Part shown: positions 1-12,731 of the stretch, one piece after another
Position numbering within the stretch: position 1 is the stretch's first letter
Layout of the letters: each line of letters begins with the position of its first letter
Assembly (NCBI GenBank): GCA_030280995.1
Contig: JASXTE010000015.1
Coordinates: 22,588,501 to 22,652,500 of the forward strand
Reading direction: 5' to 3'
Source of the DNA: Hemileia vastatrix
Taxonomy: Eukaryota; Basidiomycota; Pucciniomycetes; Pucciniales; Zaghouaniaceae
DNA length: 64,000 nt
Position numbers and translations under genes: made by a program
The notes under the pieces: generated by a model
The model's input: the letters and a program-made list of their open reading frames with translations, nothing else
Told to the model about the DNA's origin: nothing
Databases searched by the model: none

Positions 1-3000
1 GGTTTAAGAGGGACTTCACAGCACTACAGTCAGTTACCAATTCAAATTTTTGGTCATCTAGATAGTAATGAAGCTTCTCAAGAGCCCAAACAACTGCTAA
101 GCACTCCAATTGAGTGGCACCATATTTCAATTCACTATTTCTTAAGGTTCTTGAAATATAACAAATTACAACCTCTGAGGATTTATCATTAATAATTTGC
201 TTTTGGTGAAGGGCAGCACCCAGACCAATAAAGCTAGCATCTGTATAAAGGACAAATGGCTTGTTAAAATCTGGAAGAGCCAATATAGGGGCTGTCATTA
301 AGCAACTATTTAATGTATCAAAAGCTTTTTGACAGTCATTATTCCAGAGAAAAGCAACATCTTTTCTGGTCAGTTTTGTAAGAGGCAAGGCTATGACCTG
401 ATAATTTTTAATATATTGTCTATAATAGCCACACATACCCAAAAAACTTTGGATTTCTCTTACAGAAGTTGGTGCTTTCACATTTTGAATGGCAGCAACT
501 TTATTATGGTCTACACAAATTTTTAAGCCTGACACAACATGGCCAAGGACTTTCAAAGATTGAAAACCAAATTTACACTTTTTTAAAGATAAGGTCATAT
601 TGATTTCATCCATTTTTTGGAAAACTCTATTCAAGTGAATCATATGTTCATCAAAAGTTCTAGAAAAAACAATAATATCATCAATATAAACCATGAGCCA
701 ACCTTCAATAATTTCTTGATGGAAAGTGTTATCCATGAATTTCTGGAAAACTGAAGGAGTATTTTTAGGGCCAAATGGCATCCTAACATACTTATATATT
801 CCCATATGAGTAGCAATAAGCAAAAAATTTTGAGAATTTTTCTCAACTGGAACTTGATGATAACCTTTATTACCATCCAGACAACTAATAAATTTTGCAC
901 CTTGCAAGGTAGCATGTATTGAATTAATTCTGGGTAAAGGATAAATATCATCAAAAGTATAAGTATTTAAAGCTCTGTAATCTCCACATAATCTAGCTTT
1001 ATCTTTTTCATAAGAAATCAAGACTGGGGAGATGACACAATATTTGGGCGTGACATCCACTTTCTCAATGATATTCATTTTCAATAATGTTTCAATATTA
1101 TCTTCAATATCTTTTCTTTTTGATGGAGAGGCAGGATATGGTTTTTTCTTAAGGGTAGGAGGAATATCACTCAAATTACAGGATAAGGTAATTTTCATCT
1201 CTTCCTGAACAATTCCCAAGACATGAGAACCATGTGCAAAAACCATAGGGAAAGAGGTAATAGAGGCAACAATAGAATCCTTTTGTTCACTAGTCAACTG
1301 ATCACCAAAAGAAGCGGTATTTATTTCATGTAATAAATCATCCATTTCAGTTGTTGTTCTACCTTTACACTGGATCAGTGAGTTACAAGATTTCAACAAA
1401 TGCCCAGAAGTTCTAGGAGAGGAACTTTTGAATTTCCTTTTCCCATTCATTCCTAAGGTAAAGCAATTATTTGCTGGGTCCAGTTTCACACCAAACATGG
1501 TTAAAATATCATTTCCCATAATAAACCAATTGCTTAAATTATCATTTTTCATGACAACAAACTCACAAACAGCTCTGACAAAACCACCATTATATTTGAA
1601 GAATACAGAGGTTTTGTATTTGCCAATAGGAAATAAGGTAGAACCATACCCTCTCCATTTTTCAGAAGTTATAGGTAATAATTTACTCAAATATTCCTTA
1701 TCCACTGAAGCAAAAGCTTTTTCAGATACTACACTTCCTCCAGCACCAGAATCAAGACCTACATCAAAATTTTTACCATTAATGATAACAGGTGCCTTTA
1801 AAGGGGATATAGGAATAGAATTGTTAGTAATATCTTTAATTATCTCAGCATTTTCTACTGAAGATAAATTCAATACACAATCTTCAGATATATTATTTAA
1901 ATAATGGACATCATGTTCCAACATTAAAACATCTTTAACAGATTCATTGTCATAGGAGATATTACTTTCACAGTCACTGGAAGAATTATTGACATCAAGT
2001 TCAACTTCATCAGTGTCTTCATTTTGTTCAACAAGATGAATTTTCTTGTCACAAACATGACCCTTCTGCCACGGTTTGTTACACTTATAACAAGTATTTG
2101 TTGCATATTTTTTAGGTGCAGCTGGGGCAGAGGGTTTACCAGATTTTTCTGGGAGCTTTGTAGAAGTTTTATTCTGATCATTATAAGATTTACCAAGGTA
2201 ATTCTTTGGTTCATATCTATGGTTGAGCAGTACTTCATTACAGATATTAATGAAAGAAGAATTTTCCTTACATGCTCAGTTCTAGCCACAATCAAATCCC
2301 TAAGAGAATTTGGTAATTTATACAAGATTTTATCTCTCCAAATATCATAATCCATCTTTGGATCAATTGCTCTAAGGATTTTAGTTATTTTCATCAGAAA
2401 AACAATGGGCTTTTCAACAGAGGAGGATACATATCTAGTATTCTCATACAGTCTCTGCTGAGCTAACCTGAATTTTGAACCACCAAACTGATTCTCAATT
2501 AAGGATTTCCAATCATTCCATGTATAATGATTGTTATCTAAAAGGACAGATTCATACCACATCAAGGCTACATTGGAAAATAAAGAAATTAGCTTAGAAA
2601 CAATTTCCTCATCAGGTAGTTTATAAGATCTCTTTAAATTATCAATTCTTTGGATAAAGTGTTGCCAATCAGAGGAAGAATCACCATTAAAGGTAGGATA
2701 TTGGTCTAACTTAGGCCAATTTTTCTGACTACTGGGATGGTCCACTTTTTGGTTTGAATTATTCATTATTAATAATTCCTGAAGTTTAGCCAGGTGTTCA
2801 GAAATTTCATTATTTACAGAAACAGCTGGTGCATGACCATCACAAGATTTTTTGCTAGTAGCAAAAGATTTTACAGACTCATTGTCAGTTTGTTTAATGG
2901 TTGAAATATGAGGAAGAAAGGATGAACTTTGCTCAGGTTTTTTCCCTTTATTTTTATGCAGCTTATTGACAGAAATCTCATTTAATTCATTATTGATGGT

Positions 3001-4410
3001 TAAGGTTGAGAACTATTCCTGCAGGTCAGACACATAGTTTCTTATTCTTGGAATTTCAGACATCTGGTCATTTAATTTTGCAAGAGATAGAACATTTCTG
3101 TCCTCAGAAACTGAGTGTTTGGTACTTAGTGCATGGAAATCATTTTTTAGCTTTTTAAACTCATTTTGCAGAGATTTTATTTCATTTTTGAATGAATAAT
3201 TTTCTTCAATAAGGGGTTTCAATTCACTCAAGGTCTTATGTAGACTGATATTTCTATCTGAGATAGCTCTATGGTCACTTCTTATTTGCTTTTGCTGACT
3301 AAGAACAATATTCAAGGTTTCTTTGATTTTTAAATAAGCTGTATCTTGTACAGAAGAACTCACTTTACATTGCAAGTGTAAATTATTTAATCTATCATTT
3401 TCATGGATTAACACTTCTCTCACATGTTTGTCTTTCACAACATTAAAATCAAGGGTATCTTTCAATATTTCCTCAGAAGTTTTTTCAATTAAGGTATAGA
3501 TTTCAGGGTGAACAGAATCATTTTTAATTGCAAGAGAAGGATTAATTAAAGAAGTAGAAGTTAAATGTAAAGGTTCATCAAATGACAATTTACTAATTAC
3601 ATCAATAGGGCTAGTTACAGGAAGCTGTCTTTTAACAGGTTTAACTGTTCTTTCACCATGTTCAATAATATTACCTGCAGAAGAAGATTTATTAGAAAAC
3701 ATACCCAAGTGACTATCAACCAAATTACTTACCATGGCAGAGGAGGAAACTTCCCCTGAGACTATTTTTGGGATTTTGCTTCGGCCTTCTTTCTCCTGCC
3801 TTGTTGGTAGGGATGAGGAGGTGGATGGAAATTGGGTGTTCTGGATGGGCCAGGCTGATGATGAGGAGGGTGTTGCACATTCTGTTGGTAGTGACTCATT
3901 AGATAATCCCATTTCCATTGCTCTACTCCCATAGTATTTGGATTTTGGATGGTTGAGCTGGGTGGCTGTGAAGGTTGAGCCTGAAACTGAGGCTGATTGG
4001 GAGGCAACTGAGGAGGGGCCTGGGCCTGAATCTGGTTCCTGAGTTCTTGAACCTGATCCCACAAGGTGTCTACCTTTGCTTTGTACGTCATATTTTCTGT
4101 CTTCAACTCTTTTATATGACTGGATAGGTTGCTGATTTGTTGTGGCAGAGGAAGCTTTTTTATTTTGAAGCCTTTTGGAAGACCTTCTTGAGGCACTAGA
4201 GGCTTTACTTCCTTCTGTGGTACTGGGGGAAGGGGGTTTGGTTTGTTTACATTTCCTGTCATTTCCACATCCTGCAGTATGTGAATTCTTTGTGTTAGCA
4301 TAAGATTTTTTATGTCCAACTTTTGAAGAACTTACGGTGTCAGCATCATAGTCAATTTCAATTTCATCCACTTGCATGTTATCCATTTTTTCAGCCAAAT
4401 TGTTGGACAT
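1..4410 (-). pseudogene. Broken Gypsy Gag-Pol polyprotein (copy A)
   Basis: The start codon is at 4410, at the same place as in copy B. The first frame runs 465 codons and stops at a TAG (3013-3015) where copy B has AAG (Lys). The gag domain and CCHC knuckle follow in the same frame from 2766, until a one-base loss near 2268 shifts the frame after the RTEHVR segment. Protease (DSGAGG region near 1740), reverse transcriptase with YIDD (about 680-690) and the start of RNase H are still recognisable by alignment to copy B. The overlapping +1 frame described for copy B is also present (4319-3762) but ends early at a TAG. Function in a live copy would be particle assembly and reverse transcription; this one cannot make an intact polyprotein. 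Confidence 0.92.
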
Positions 4411-5098
4411 ACTAGTGGGAAGATTTTAATTTACTTCTTATTTTTTTTAAAAAAATAATAAAAGTTAGTTAATAATTGCTCCAAATAATAAAAAAAATTT
4501 TATTAATTAAATTATAGAAAAAAATTTTCAATATAAAGTAATAATTATAAAAAATTAATTTAAAAAAAAATGGATTGCAAGGTTAAATTGGGAATAAACA
4601 ATCAAGTTAATTCAGCCAATTAATTACCAATATTAAATATGGCAATATATTTGGGACTAAGCACAAAGTACTTTTAAGTCAACCAAAATTAACAATAATT
4701 AATAATAATAAAAAATTAAATTAATAATTCAATTTGTATTAATAAAAAATGTTAATTCTTCTAGGACTAAGAGGATTTAACACTCTATAATGGTCAACTA
4801 GGAAAAAAAAATTTTAATAATTGAACACTTACACTCAGTGAATCAGCAATTAAGCCACAATCACTGTTATTGCAGTAAAAATATAGTAATATGAGTGAGA
4901 GGTGCAAAGGTGAACTTACTATAGTGATCGAAAAATTACTTCAAAATAATATAAGAATTAATATAATATAAACCTAAGAAATCTAACCCAAGTTCGAAAC
5001 ACAGTCGCGGCAAAAGTTTTGTTTTTGCTAGGTGGTCCGTGCGTTTTGTCGTTCGTCGCCAGGCTCGATTGTCGTCGTCGTTTGGAAAGGCCCCCAGT
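4411..5098 (-). other. Gypsy copy A leader between 5' LTR and gag
   Basis: Untranslated leader, AT-rich, directly downstream of the LTR on the minus strand. The first bases after the LTR read ACTGGGGGCCTTTCC on the minus strand, the likely primer-binding site, one base different from copy B. No gene is seen. Confidence 0.7.
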
Positions 5099-6223
5099 TG
5101 TCGGTCAGTCGTCTAGAAGAAGGTAAGGAAAAGAGGAGAAAAGGAGGAGGACAAGGGAAAAATAAAAGAAATAAACTACAATAGAATATTTAATTTATTT
5201 AAAAGGAAAACAACGGCGAGTAACTTGAGAGATGACAAAAACTTAGGATTTATTAATAATAATATTATTTAATGTAAGGGTTCTGCGGGGCAAACACTTT
5301 TAATTACTATCAGACTTAAAGCAACCTTTAAATTGTTATATAGAATTTTAATTAGAATTGTATTACTAATAAAAAAAATATAAACGTAGTAAAATAGTAT
5401 TTAATTTGTGGAGTGTATAATAAGTGATGAGGCTACAGGGGATTATCCAAGGCCCTTTTATAGGCAATGGGTCCTCTGAGGCGCCACTATATTTGTAAAT
5501 ACAATGATTAGAATAGAATAAAACAAATATATCAAAGAGTAAATGAAACATAACAATGTAGAGAAAAATATGAAACAAATAATTAAAACCCCAATTAAGA
5601 ATCCAATTTTTCCGCCATTAATTCCCAAATCAGTAAGTAAAAATATTGAATAACTAAACAAGATTGGAACATAGGAACTATGAGAAAAATAATTTCAAAC
5701 AGATGGTACAGTCTGATTTAAGGATATTTTAAGTGAAACAAAAAATACTTTGACGCAACAAAACATGTAATTAATCTCAATTTAGTATAAATTAATTAAT
5801 TGGTTCTTCCTGACACAATTAAGGGTCAAAAGAAGCGTCATTAATTATTGTTTAGTACTATATGAAAAGGTGTTATTTAATATATAAGTTTAAATAATTA
5901 ATTTACATATATTATAAGTCACTTTTACACTTATAATTATAATATATGTTTTTTAATTAATTAAATATAAATTTATAATTATTAAATAACATAAAAATGT
6001 GCCATTATTTGTAGAATATATTATATTATGTTCAATTTAACTGTATATAAAAATTTATATAACCAATAAAATTAATATAACACTTGTATATAATAAAATA
6101 CTTATATAATTTTATTATGCAATAAAATATTAATTTATATTCATTAAATACAATTCTTCCCACTCTTTCAGGTTTTATAAGTTACATATCATTTACTGGA
6201 CTCCTGGAATAGCCTGGCTGATA
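5099..6223 (-). repeat. 5' LTR of Gypsy copy A (1125 bp)
   Basis: It aligns end to end with the copy B LTRs and the copy C LTR, ending GACCGACA on the minus strand at 5099. Short reading frames inside it (for example 5366-5661) recur in all LTR copies and are not genes. Confidence 0.92.
5455..5462 (-). promoter_or_regulatory. TATA box of Gypsy copy A LTR
   Basis: TATAAAAG on the minus strand, followed by GGCC as in the other three LTRs. It lies in the distal half of the LTR, where a Pol II core promoter of an LTR element is expected. Confidence 0.65.
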
Positions 6224-6365
6224 TATTTCTATATTTTATAATCTTAGTATTTACAACAGCGTAATTCTATTCTATAAATGATACTAATAATTAAAAACTA
6301 CCTCTTATACTTGAGCAAAAAAATCAATTTGATTAAGAAAATACGTACTTTACTTTGAGAGTTCA
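6224..6365. other. AT-rich spacer between copy A and the gag relic
   Basis: No coding or repeat signal is recognised here. It is the short junction between the outer edge of the copy A LTR and the truncated end of the older relic, so it may belong to either the relic or the host DNA. Confidence 0.4.
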
Positions 6366-8608
6366 TTAAATCCCCAATTTTCCTCGTATAAACCTCGAAG
6401 AAACTTCTAGACCCAAAAGGACCCCTTGAAAATGCTCCTCTGTCTGTTCAACAAGATTTATCTTCTTTTCACAAACATGGCCTTTCTGCCAAGGCTTGAT
6501 GCATTTGAAGCAAGTTTTTGTTGCATACTTTTTGGGTGCAACAGTGGCAGAAAGTTTACCAACCTTTTCCAGAGGTTTTTGCTGGTAATTGGAGGTTTTC
6601 TCCACTGGAGTTCTAGAAATGAATCTTCTAGCATCATACTTGTTGTTTATAAGGATCTCATTACAAGTATTAATGAAAGAAGAAGGTTCTCTTGAGAACT
6701 CAGTCCTAGCAACTATTAAGTCTCTCAGAGACATAGGTAATTTATAGAGGATCCTGTCCTTCCATAACTCAACCTCCATATCTGGATCCATTGCCCTCAA
6801 GATTTTCACAAGTTTTATTGGGAACTCAATAGGTTTTTCAGTAGAAGAGCTATATCTGGTTTCTTCATATCGCCTTTGTTGAGCTAATATAAACTTGGAA
6901 CCACCAAATTGTGCTTTAATTAATTTTTTTCCAATCTTCCCACAAGTAGTCATTTTTATCCAAGAGAACAGATTCATACCACATTATGGCTACATTGGTA
7001 AATAAAGAAATCAATTTTGAAACAATTTCCTCATCTGGGAGTTTGTAGGAATTTTTTAGATTATCAATCCTGCAAAGGAACTGCTGCCAATTAGAGGAAG
7101 AGTCACCATCAAATGTTGGAGACTGGTCAAGGTTTGGAAAATTCTTTTGATTTGAAGTAACCTCCTTATTACAAGCTTATTTCTGAGTGAGAAGGAGCTG
7201 TAACTTCTCCAATTGGGCAGTAATCTCCTTGTTTAATCCTTCTGTGGATGATCCAGATACATCATCAAGTTTTGATGGAAACTCAGTGGTATCAACAGGC
7301 ATTTCTGGCACTAATTTTTCTTTGGATGAACTAGGAAGAGGTACAATTGGGGTATCCTGCACAACAGTTTCTTTCAAAGAAATGTCAGAAACTTTTTGAT
7401 CATGTAACAATGAATTCAATTTCTCTTCAATGGTTTTTAACCTAGTTTTCACTCTTGGAATACTAGATAAACTCTCATTGATGGTAGCAAAAGATAACTG
7501 GTTCTTATTTTGTAAAGATGAATAATGGTCACTCAATCTGTTTAAGTTCAACTTATGGCCCTCTAGCTCCTGGCCACAGATGGACACAGTATCTTTTAGT
7601 TTAGACAAATCATTCTTGCTATTTTGTCATAAAGCAACTTTCTTTTCATGAGTTACTTTGTAATGAAACAAATCATCAGAAACGCTCTTTTACTCACTCC
7701 TCAATGCTTGATAACCCTGTTCAGTTAACAAACTATTATATTTCTGAGGCGATTGCATGTTGTTCATTATATGATTTTGTTTAGCAATAATATCCTTCAA
7801 ATATTCATCATTAATGTTAGCTACATCTGGAGTATTTCTCAACAGGGAAACAGAATAACTTTCCAGATTCTCATAAAACTCAGGATCAAGTGTCTCATCA
7901 ATAATAGCCATATCCGGATTTATCATTGAGGTAGCAATTAAAACCAAAGGATTAGATACATTAGAATATTGAGCAACTTGTCTACTAAAGTCAGTCTCTA
8001 CTGGTCTCACAGTCTCATCTCCTCTTCCAGAATTACCTGAGGGAACTGAATCAGAAACACAAAATGGTACTTGAGATTCAATAGAGGGGCTTACCATGGC
8101 TTGGGCAAGGAATGAATGTGATTTTTTTTTCTCTATCTTCCTCCTTGATAGGGGTGAGGAGGTGTGGGGTTGAACTGATTGGTTCTTGAAGGACCTGCCT
8201 GAGGTACCTGTTACTGTTGTTGTTGGGACAGATAGTACCACTGGGTGTTCAGCCAATCCCACTGCCACTTTGAGACTTCCACCTTTTCTTGTTCCTGGGG
8301 GGGCCAATTGAGGAAGGGCTTTTTGGAGGAGGAGGGGGTTTCCTCTTCTCTTGAAGGAACTCTATTTTTCTTACCTTGTCTTCTAGAGAGTCTGTTTTTG
8401 ACCTCAGCTTGAGGTTTTCTGACCTCAACTCCTTGATGTGAGTGGAGAGATTTTTGACTTGCTGATTCAAGGACATCTTTTTTATTTTGGAGCCTTTTGG
8501 AAGCTCTTCTGGGGGGTTGATAGAAGGCTTTTGATCTTGAGCAGTTATCTCCACTAATATCTTCATCTCCTGCATTTCCACATCCTGATTGGTCCAGTAA
8601 TTGATTAA
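6366..8608 (-). pseudogene. Gag relic of a diverged Gypsy family related to copies A-C
   Basis: Four broken minus-strand frames follow the same order as the N-terminal half of copy B. They are a coiled-coil/Pro-Gln segment (8581-8249, and 8290-8130 in the +1 frame), a linker (8307-7690), a coiled coil (7608-7177), and a retrotransposon gag domain with knuckle CFKCIKPWQKGHVC (6977-6366). Protein resemblance to copy B is clear (QFGGSKF, LILYKLP-type gag motifs, KKYATKTC), but DNA divergence is large, so this is a separate, older family. It stops just after the knuckle; protease and pol are missing. Frameshifts, including one near the G-run at about 8300, and nonsense codons show it is dead. Copy A lies immediately beyond its truncated end in the same orientation. 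Confidence 0.85.
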
Positions 8609-9655
8609 TTTGAGCCAGTTTGAGAGAGAAAGAGAGAGAGAGAGAGATTACAATACTGAAATATCATGAAATTTTTCAAAATCCTACCAGATTTATGTCA
8701 AAAAAAAAAATAATAAATAAAAAAAAATAAAAAAAAAGTTGTCAAAAAAGGTAAGAATTAATGAATTGGAAGTTGGTGTCATTGTTGCTATGGTTAAAAG
8801 ATGTTGTGTTAAAGATGTATGTATCTATCAGAAGTAAATACATGTTGTGCATATATCATGTATGTATATGTACCTAAAAATAAAAATTAAAAACACCCCA
8901 ATGAGTCCCACGGAAAAAAATTAGTACTTTAATTTATTTTTAAATACCTTAGTTAACTCTCTGTATATCCTCATATATATATATATATATATATATATTG
9001 ATACTCATAAAGACTACTTGATTCAATATGCTATTCCTTTCCCCCTCCCTCCCTTTTTTTTTCCTTCTTTTCCTTTTTCAAAATATATATATATATATAT
9101 ATATAATAATAATAAATTTTCTGTTTGGAGTGGGTATACAAATACATACAACTATATCCACCTACAATTCCCAGTATTTTGATATATTTGTATTATATAA
9201 TATATATAGCACATATATTATTATAACACATCATCATCATGAATCTTCCTCCATCTATCCCACTCTGCTTAAACCACTTTATCATTCTTTTTACATCATC
9301 TACCAAGAAACAAACAAAAAACTATAAATAAAAATGTATATATACTAACATCGCCTATTGCTAACCACCTGACAAACGGATGTCTCGCCCCCCATCTGAC
9401 CCACTTAATTGACACTAACATAGTCCAATTAGGGCTAGGGATAAGCATGTTCTAGAACGGGCCAGATTTTTTTTTTCATGTGACCCAAAAAAAAAATACC
9501 ATTTACATCCTATATAAACTTACATACACACAGATACACACACACATACATATATATATATATACAAATACTTCAAGAAAAGTAAAAAATAAGAAAAAAA
9601 TAAAAAATAGGGAAAAGATAAAAAGTATATAAAAAAATCTGTCCAATTAATGTAA
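8609..9655. other. Intergenic region with microsatellites
   Basis: No gene is supported. It contains a short GA tract (about 8623-8647), A-rich runs (8700-8740), AT-dinucleotide tracts (about 8972-8998 and 9081-9105), and a CA/TA-rich stretch (9522-9565). Its right part is the 3' flank of the F-box/RCC1 gene. Confidence 0.6.
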
Positions 9656-11822
9656 TCAATCATATCGTCGCCTAAAAAAACTAGTGCTAAACCCAAACCG
9701 AAACCCCGCAAGGTTGAAAGTTGTACGATTATCATTATTATCGTTATCATTATTATTATTACGTTGAGGATGAATCCCTCGCCACTCCTCACCAACAGGA
9801 GGACGCAAAGGAATTCGGTAACGGTGACCACGGCGCCTTTGATGAGGTTCAGAACGATTAGCATTATCATCATCCTGGTCACTATCTGATATTCTCTGAC
9901 GCGCATTATCAATGACTTTTGAACCATAATCAAAGTTTTGATCTTCTTCATCATCATCAAGTGAAAAAGCTAAACATCCTGAATGCCACCCTGAGGCAGT
10001 AATACGAAATACGAATCGTCGTGGGACTCTCCCATCACCTGCTCCAAGTGATTGTGAACCAGAAAAAGATTGAACACAAGTTGGAACTTTGGTAGGGTGA
10101 AAGTCCTCATCTTTAGTACAGGGGGCAAGACCGGGAAGCGGAAAATGGGGTTTTTCGGTACTCCCTATACCAGTTGCACCCTTGGAAAACTTTCCCCAAG
10201 ATTGAATTTGACCATCGCTTAGGAGAGCAAGCTGGTGATAATCTCCAAGGGCAATGCTTCAAATCGTAACATTAGACAGATAGACAAATAAAAGGCAGGC
10301 AGGCCATGATTACATTAGTGGGAATAATTCGGGTCAATAAAACCAAAAAGAAAAGAAAATATCTCTCTGTCTTACTTACTCGATCACATCCTTGTTCTGA
10401 AAATGGGGAATAATTTCCGGTTCAGTGTCTCCGTCTTTTCCTAACAAGACAAAAGTTCCTTTCTCCTCGCCTTTGCCACCAAAAGCAACAAAAGTTTTGA
10501 ATTGCGCGTTGATGTGAGTGATTCTGAAGGGCTTAGCAGCCCTTGAAAATGATTCCAATTTAACCCATCGATTGAGGTCGTTTAGGTTTGAATTTCTAAG
10601 ATCCAGTGGAACGTCACCATTTATAAGATGGCGCACATCCAGCATCCAAAGTTCACCGGATTGAGTTAAAGCAACGATGAAATTTTCACCTGCTGCCTGG
10701 AACAGATATATATAAAAAAATGATACGAGAGTGAGTTAACTGATTGTTTCATCTGTGCTGATGGAAATGAGGATTTGCATGACTTGCAATTTTAATGATG
10801 ATATCATACTTTGATGATTCAAGATCAGAGGGTAAGGGTGGACAAGCTACCACACAATCATCCATTGGTAGATAAACGGTATGGCTTAGTTGTTCCCTTC
10901 GATCCGCGGAAGGAAGTTGCGGGAGGATTAAATTAACAGCGTCATTGATCATGGCACGAGTAGGCGGGGGCCAAACGTAAATAAAGCCTGATTGGGTTAA
11001 GACGGCTGAAAAGGTCCAACCAGCGGATATTTGTGCAATATCTTGCTTGGAGAAAGGCAAACCCTGGAGGCGTGTAATGCAATGCCAGGATCGGTATTCC
11101 AAAAGCTCGTTGGTGTCAGACAGGGCGAGGACGTGAGTTCTACCGCAAACCAATTTCTTGATGGGCGGCATAGGTGGGTTAGTGGAGATCTTAGTGGGGA
11201 TATAACATTGGCTGGAGAAAAGGGAAGGAAACGTGAAGACAGATCAGACCAGAATAGAAATAAAAATAAGAATGATTTGAGAACAAGATACGAACGCAAG
11301 TCCGTTGTTTAAAGAAGCAGAGGTGATTTCATCTGGTTGTAGGTTTAGTCGACTAATAGGGGTTTGTAATGGATTGAGAACGCCCCATCCATAGACATTA
11401 CCATCACGATCAAGAGCATGGAACGAAAACCCAGCAGCTCGGAGATCGACCATATGGCTGAGACCAGAGTAGGGACGCAGACGGCAAGGAGTAGGATAAG
11501 TATCATAGGAAGTAGAGAGAAGGGTGTAGTTAGGATCGGAGTACATGAAGCCGAGACGTTGGTTTTGATGGTCACCCCAAGTCCACACGTGAGGAGAAGA
11601 GAGTTTGATGTAGAGAGACTTATGAGAGTGATATTGGGGGATAAGATGGGTTACTGAGAAGGGAAACTGGGATGAGAGCTTGTGTGCCCAAACAGAAGGG
11701 GAAAAGTGGATGAGCTCGTGGAGGGCATGGCAAGTGGCTGAGAGACGGATGAGAGTGGTGGTGGAGAGAAGAGGGAAGAGATGATGGATGAGAATATCGG
11801 CAGGAATGTGGAGGAAGTCCAT
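9656..11822 (-). CDS. SAF1: F-box protein with RCC1-type beta-propeller, SAF1-like (4 exons)
   Basis: Proposed exons on the minus strand: 11822-11292, 11189-10784, 10692-10380 and 10256-9656, totalling 1851 nt and 616 residues. The N-terminus (FLHIPADILIHHLFPLL) is an F-box, which in this family binds Skp1 of an SCF ubiquitin ligase. After it come RCC1-like repeats: VWTWGDHQNQRLG, LRAAGFSFHALDRDGNVYGWG, LVCGRTHVLALS, GENFIVALTQSGELW, and IALGDYHQLALLSDGQIQSWG. Size and architecture match yeast Saf1 (SCF-associated factor 1, a 637-residue F-box/RCC1 substrate adaptor). Intron 3 has donor GTAAGT and joins phase-perfectly (DVID-IALGDYH). The borders of introns 1 and 2 are less certain (donors GTATCT and GTCATG); the acceptors were chosen to keep frame. 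The C-terminus is an acidic and Asn/Arg-rich low-complexity tail (NNNNDNNDN). The substrate is unknown. Confidence 0.85.
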
Positions 11823-12606
11823 GATGGCTGCTGGATGGAGAATGGAAGTGGAATGCTTTGTATCTGAACTTATGGTGTGCTTTTGGACTTCATCAGTCTT
11901 CCAGCTAGTTGGTTTTCTCTTGTCAAAATTTCGTTAGTAGATCTAGATTCTTCTTTGAGTTACCAAATAATATGATTCAGTGTTTGTTTTTTTGTTATGT
12001 TGGAGCAAAGGCAACAATTGCCTGAATATGTGATTTAGATGTAACCTCAAATCCATTCACTGGAGACGTCAAGTTCTCTCATCTCTTGAGAATCATTCTC
12101 CATGATCAACTAAATAAATTGTGTCAATCAACTCCCTTTCCTTTTGTCTTGTCCAGCTATTATTATTTTAAAATGTTACAAATAATGCACCTAGATTTTG
12201 TAAATCGATGGCACAATAATCAATCCCGATTTTCACTGCAAACTAGGGGTGCAGGTGTTGTTACTTGTATCACCAGTGGGACTTCTTTCTGTCATACATT
12301 TTTGATAGCTGAGTCTCTATCTTTCACCGATCGCTCAGTAACTCCATACATTCCAAACCAGTGAGAACTTGATTGAGGTTTTAAGCCCTGGAATAGGAAT
12401 GGAAAAACAGTTAGTATTAATTAATAAAAATATTGTAAAACACAAAGAAATGAAAAAATTACATGCCTATGATTAGATGAAAAATGAAGAGAATGCGATG
12501 CAAAACAAAAAGTTTTATTATTATTATTTTATTTTTTTTTAATATTTTGATATCTAAGTTGAACAACCGAATTGAAGATTTTTCTTTCTTTTTTGAGAGA
12601 CTGGCC
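11823..12606. other. Upstream region of the F-box/RCC1 gene
   Basis: AT-rich DNA with no convincing ORF. It should hold the promoter of the minus-strand gene starting at 11822, but no TATA box or other element is clear enough to call. Confidence 0.5.
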
Positions 12607-12723
12607 CACCAGAAAAAAAATGCTGGAACCTGCTAGCAAGTTCCTATCCCTGACTGAACTATGGTAGTTTGTTTAATTGGGGCGAAGCATCTGCTAGCAG
12701 ATGCCAGCATTTTTTTCCTGGTG
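12607..12723. mobile_element. MITE-like palindromic element, family A, copy 1 (117 bp)
   Basis: It starts CACCAGAAAAAAAATGCTGG and ends with its inverted counterpart (CCAGCATTTTTTTCCTGGTG), giving terminal inverted repeats of about 32 bp with three mismatches. The inner end of each TIR is itself a palindrome around CTGCTAGCAG. It shares sequence, including the central CTATGGTAG region, with copy 2 at 41698-41808. ACTGG occurs at 12600-12604 and 12724-12728 and may be a target duplication, although two bases separate it from the left TIR. No coding capacity; the transposase source is unknown. Confidence 0.75.
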
Positions 12724-12731
12724 ACTGGATA

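Larger units (their letters stand above)
1..6223 (-). mobile_element. Ty3/Gypsy LTR retrotransposon, copy A (3' part outside window)
   Basis: Read on the minus strand this is a 5' LTR (6223 to 5099), a leader, then gag, protease and reverse transcriptase up to the RNase H region, where the window ends. It is nearly the same sequence as the complete copy B at 15838-25006. The LTR begins TATCAGCC rather than TGTCAGCC, so its terminal TG has mutated. The coding part carries at least one nonsense codon and one frameshift, so this copy is dead. The other LTR and the target duplication lie left of position 1. Confidence 0.93.

Noticed and set aside
9428..9445. Telomere-like TTAGGGCTAGGG
   Set aside because: Only one imperfect pair of repeats in intergenic DNA; not a telomere tract.
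9520..9960. 146-codon minus ORF (MMMMKK...)
   Set aside because: Out-of-frame shadow of the last F-box/RCC1 exon; the other frame continues the RCC1 homology to a stop at 9656.
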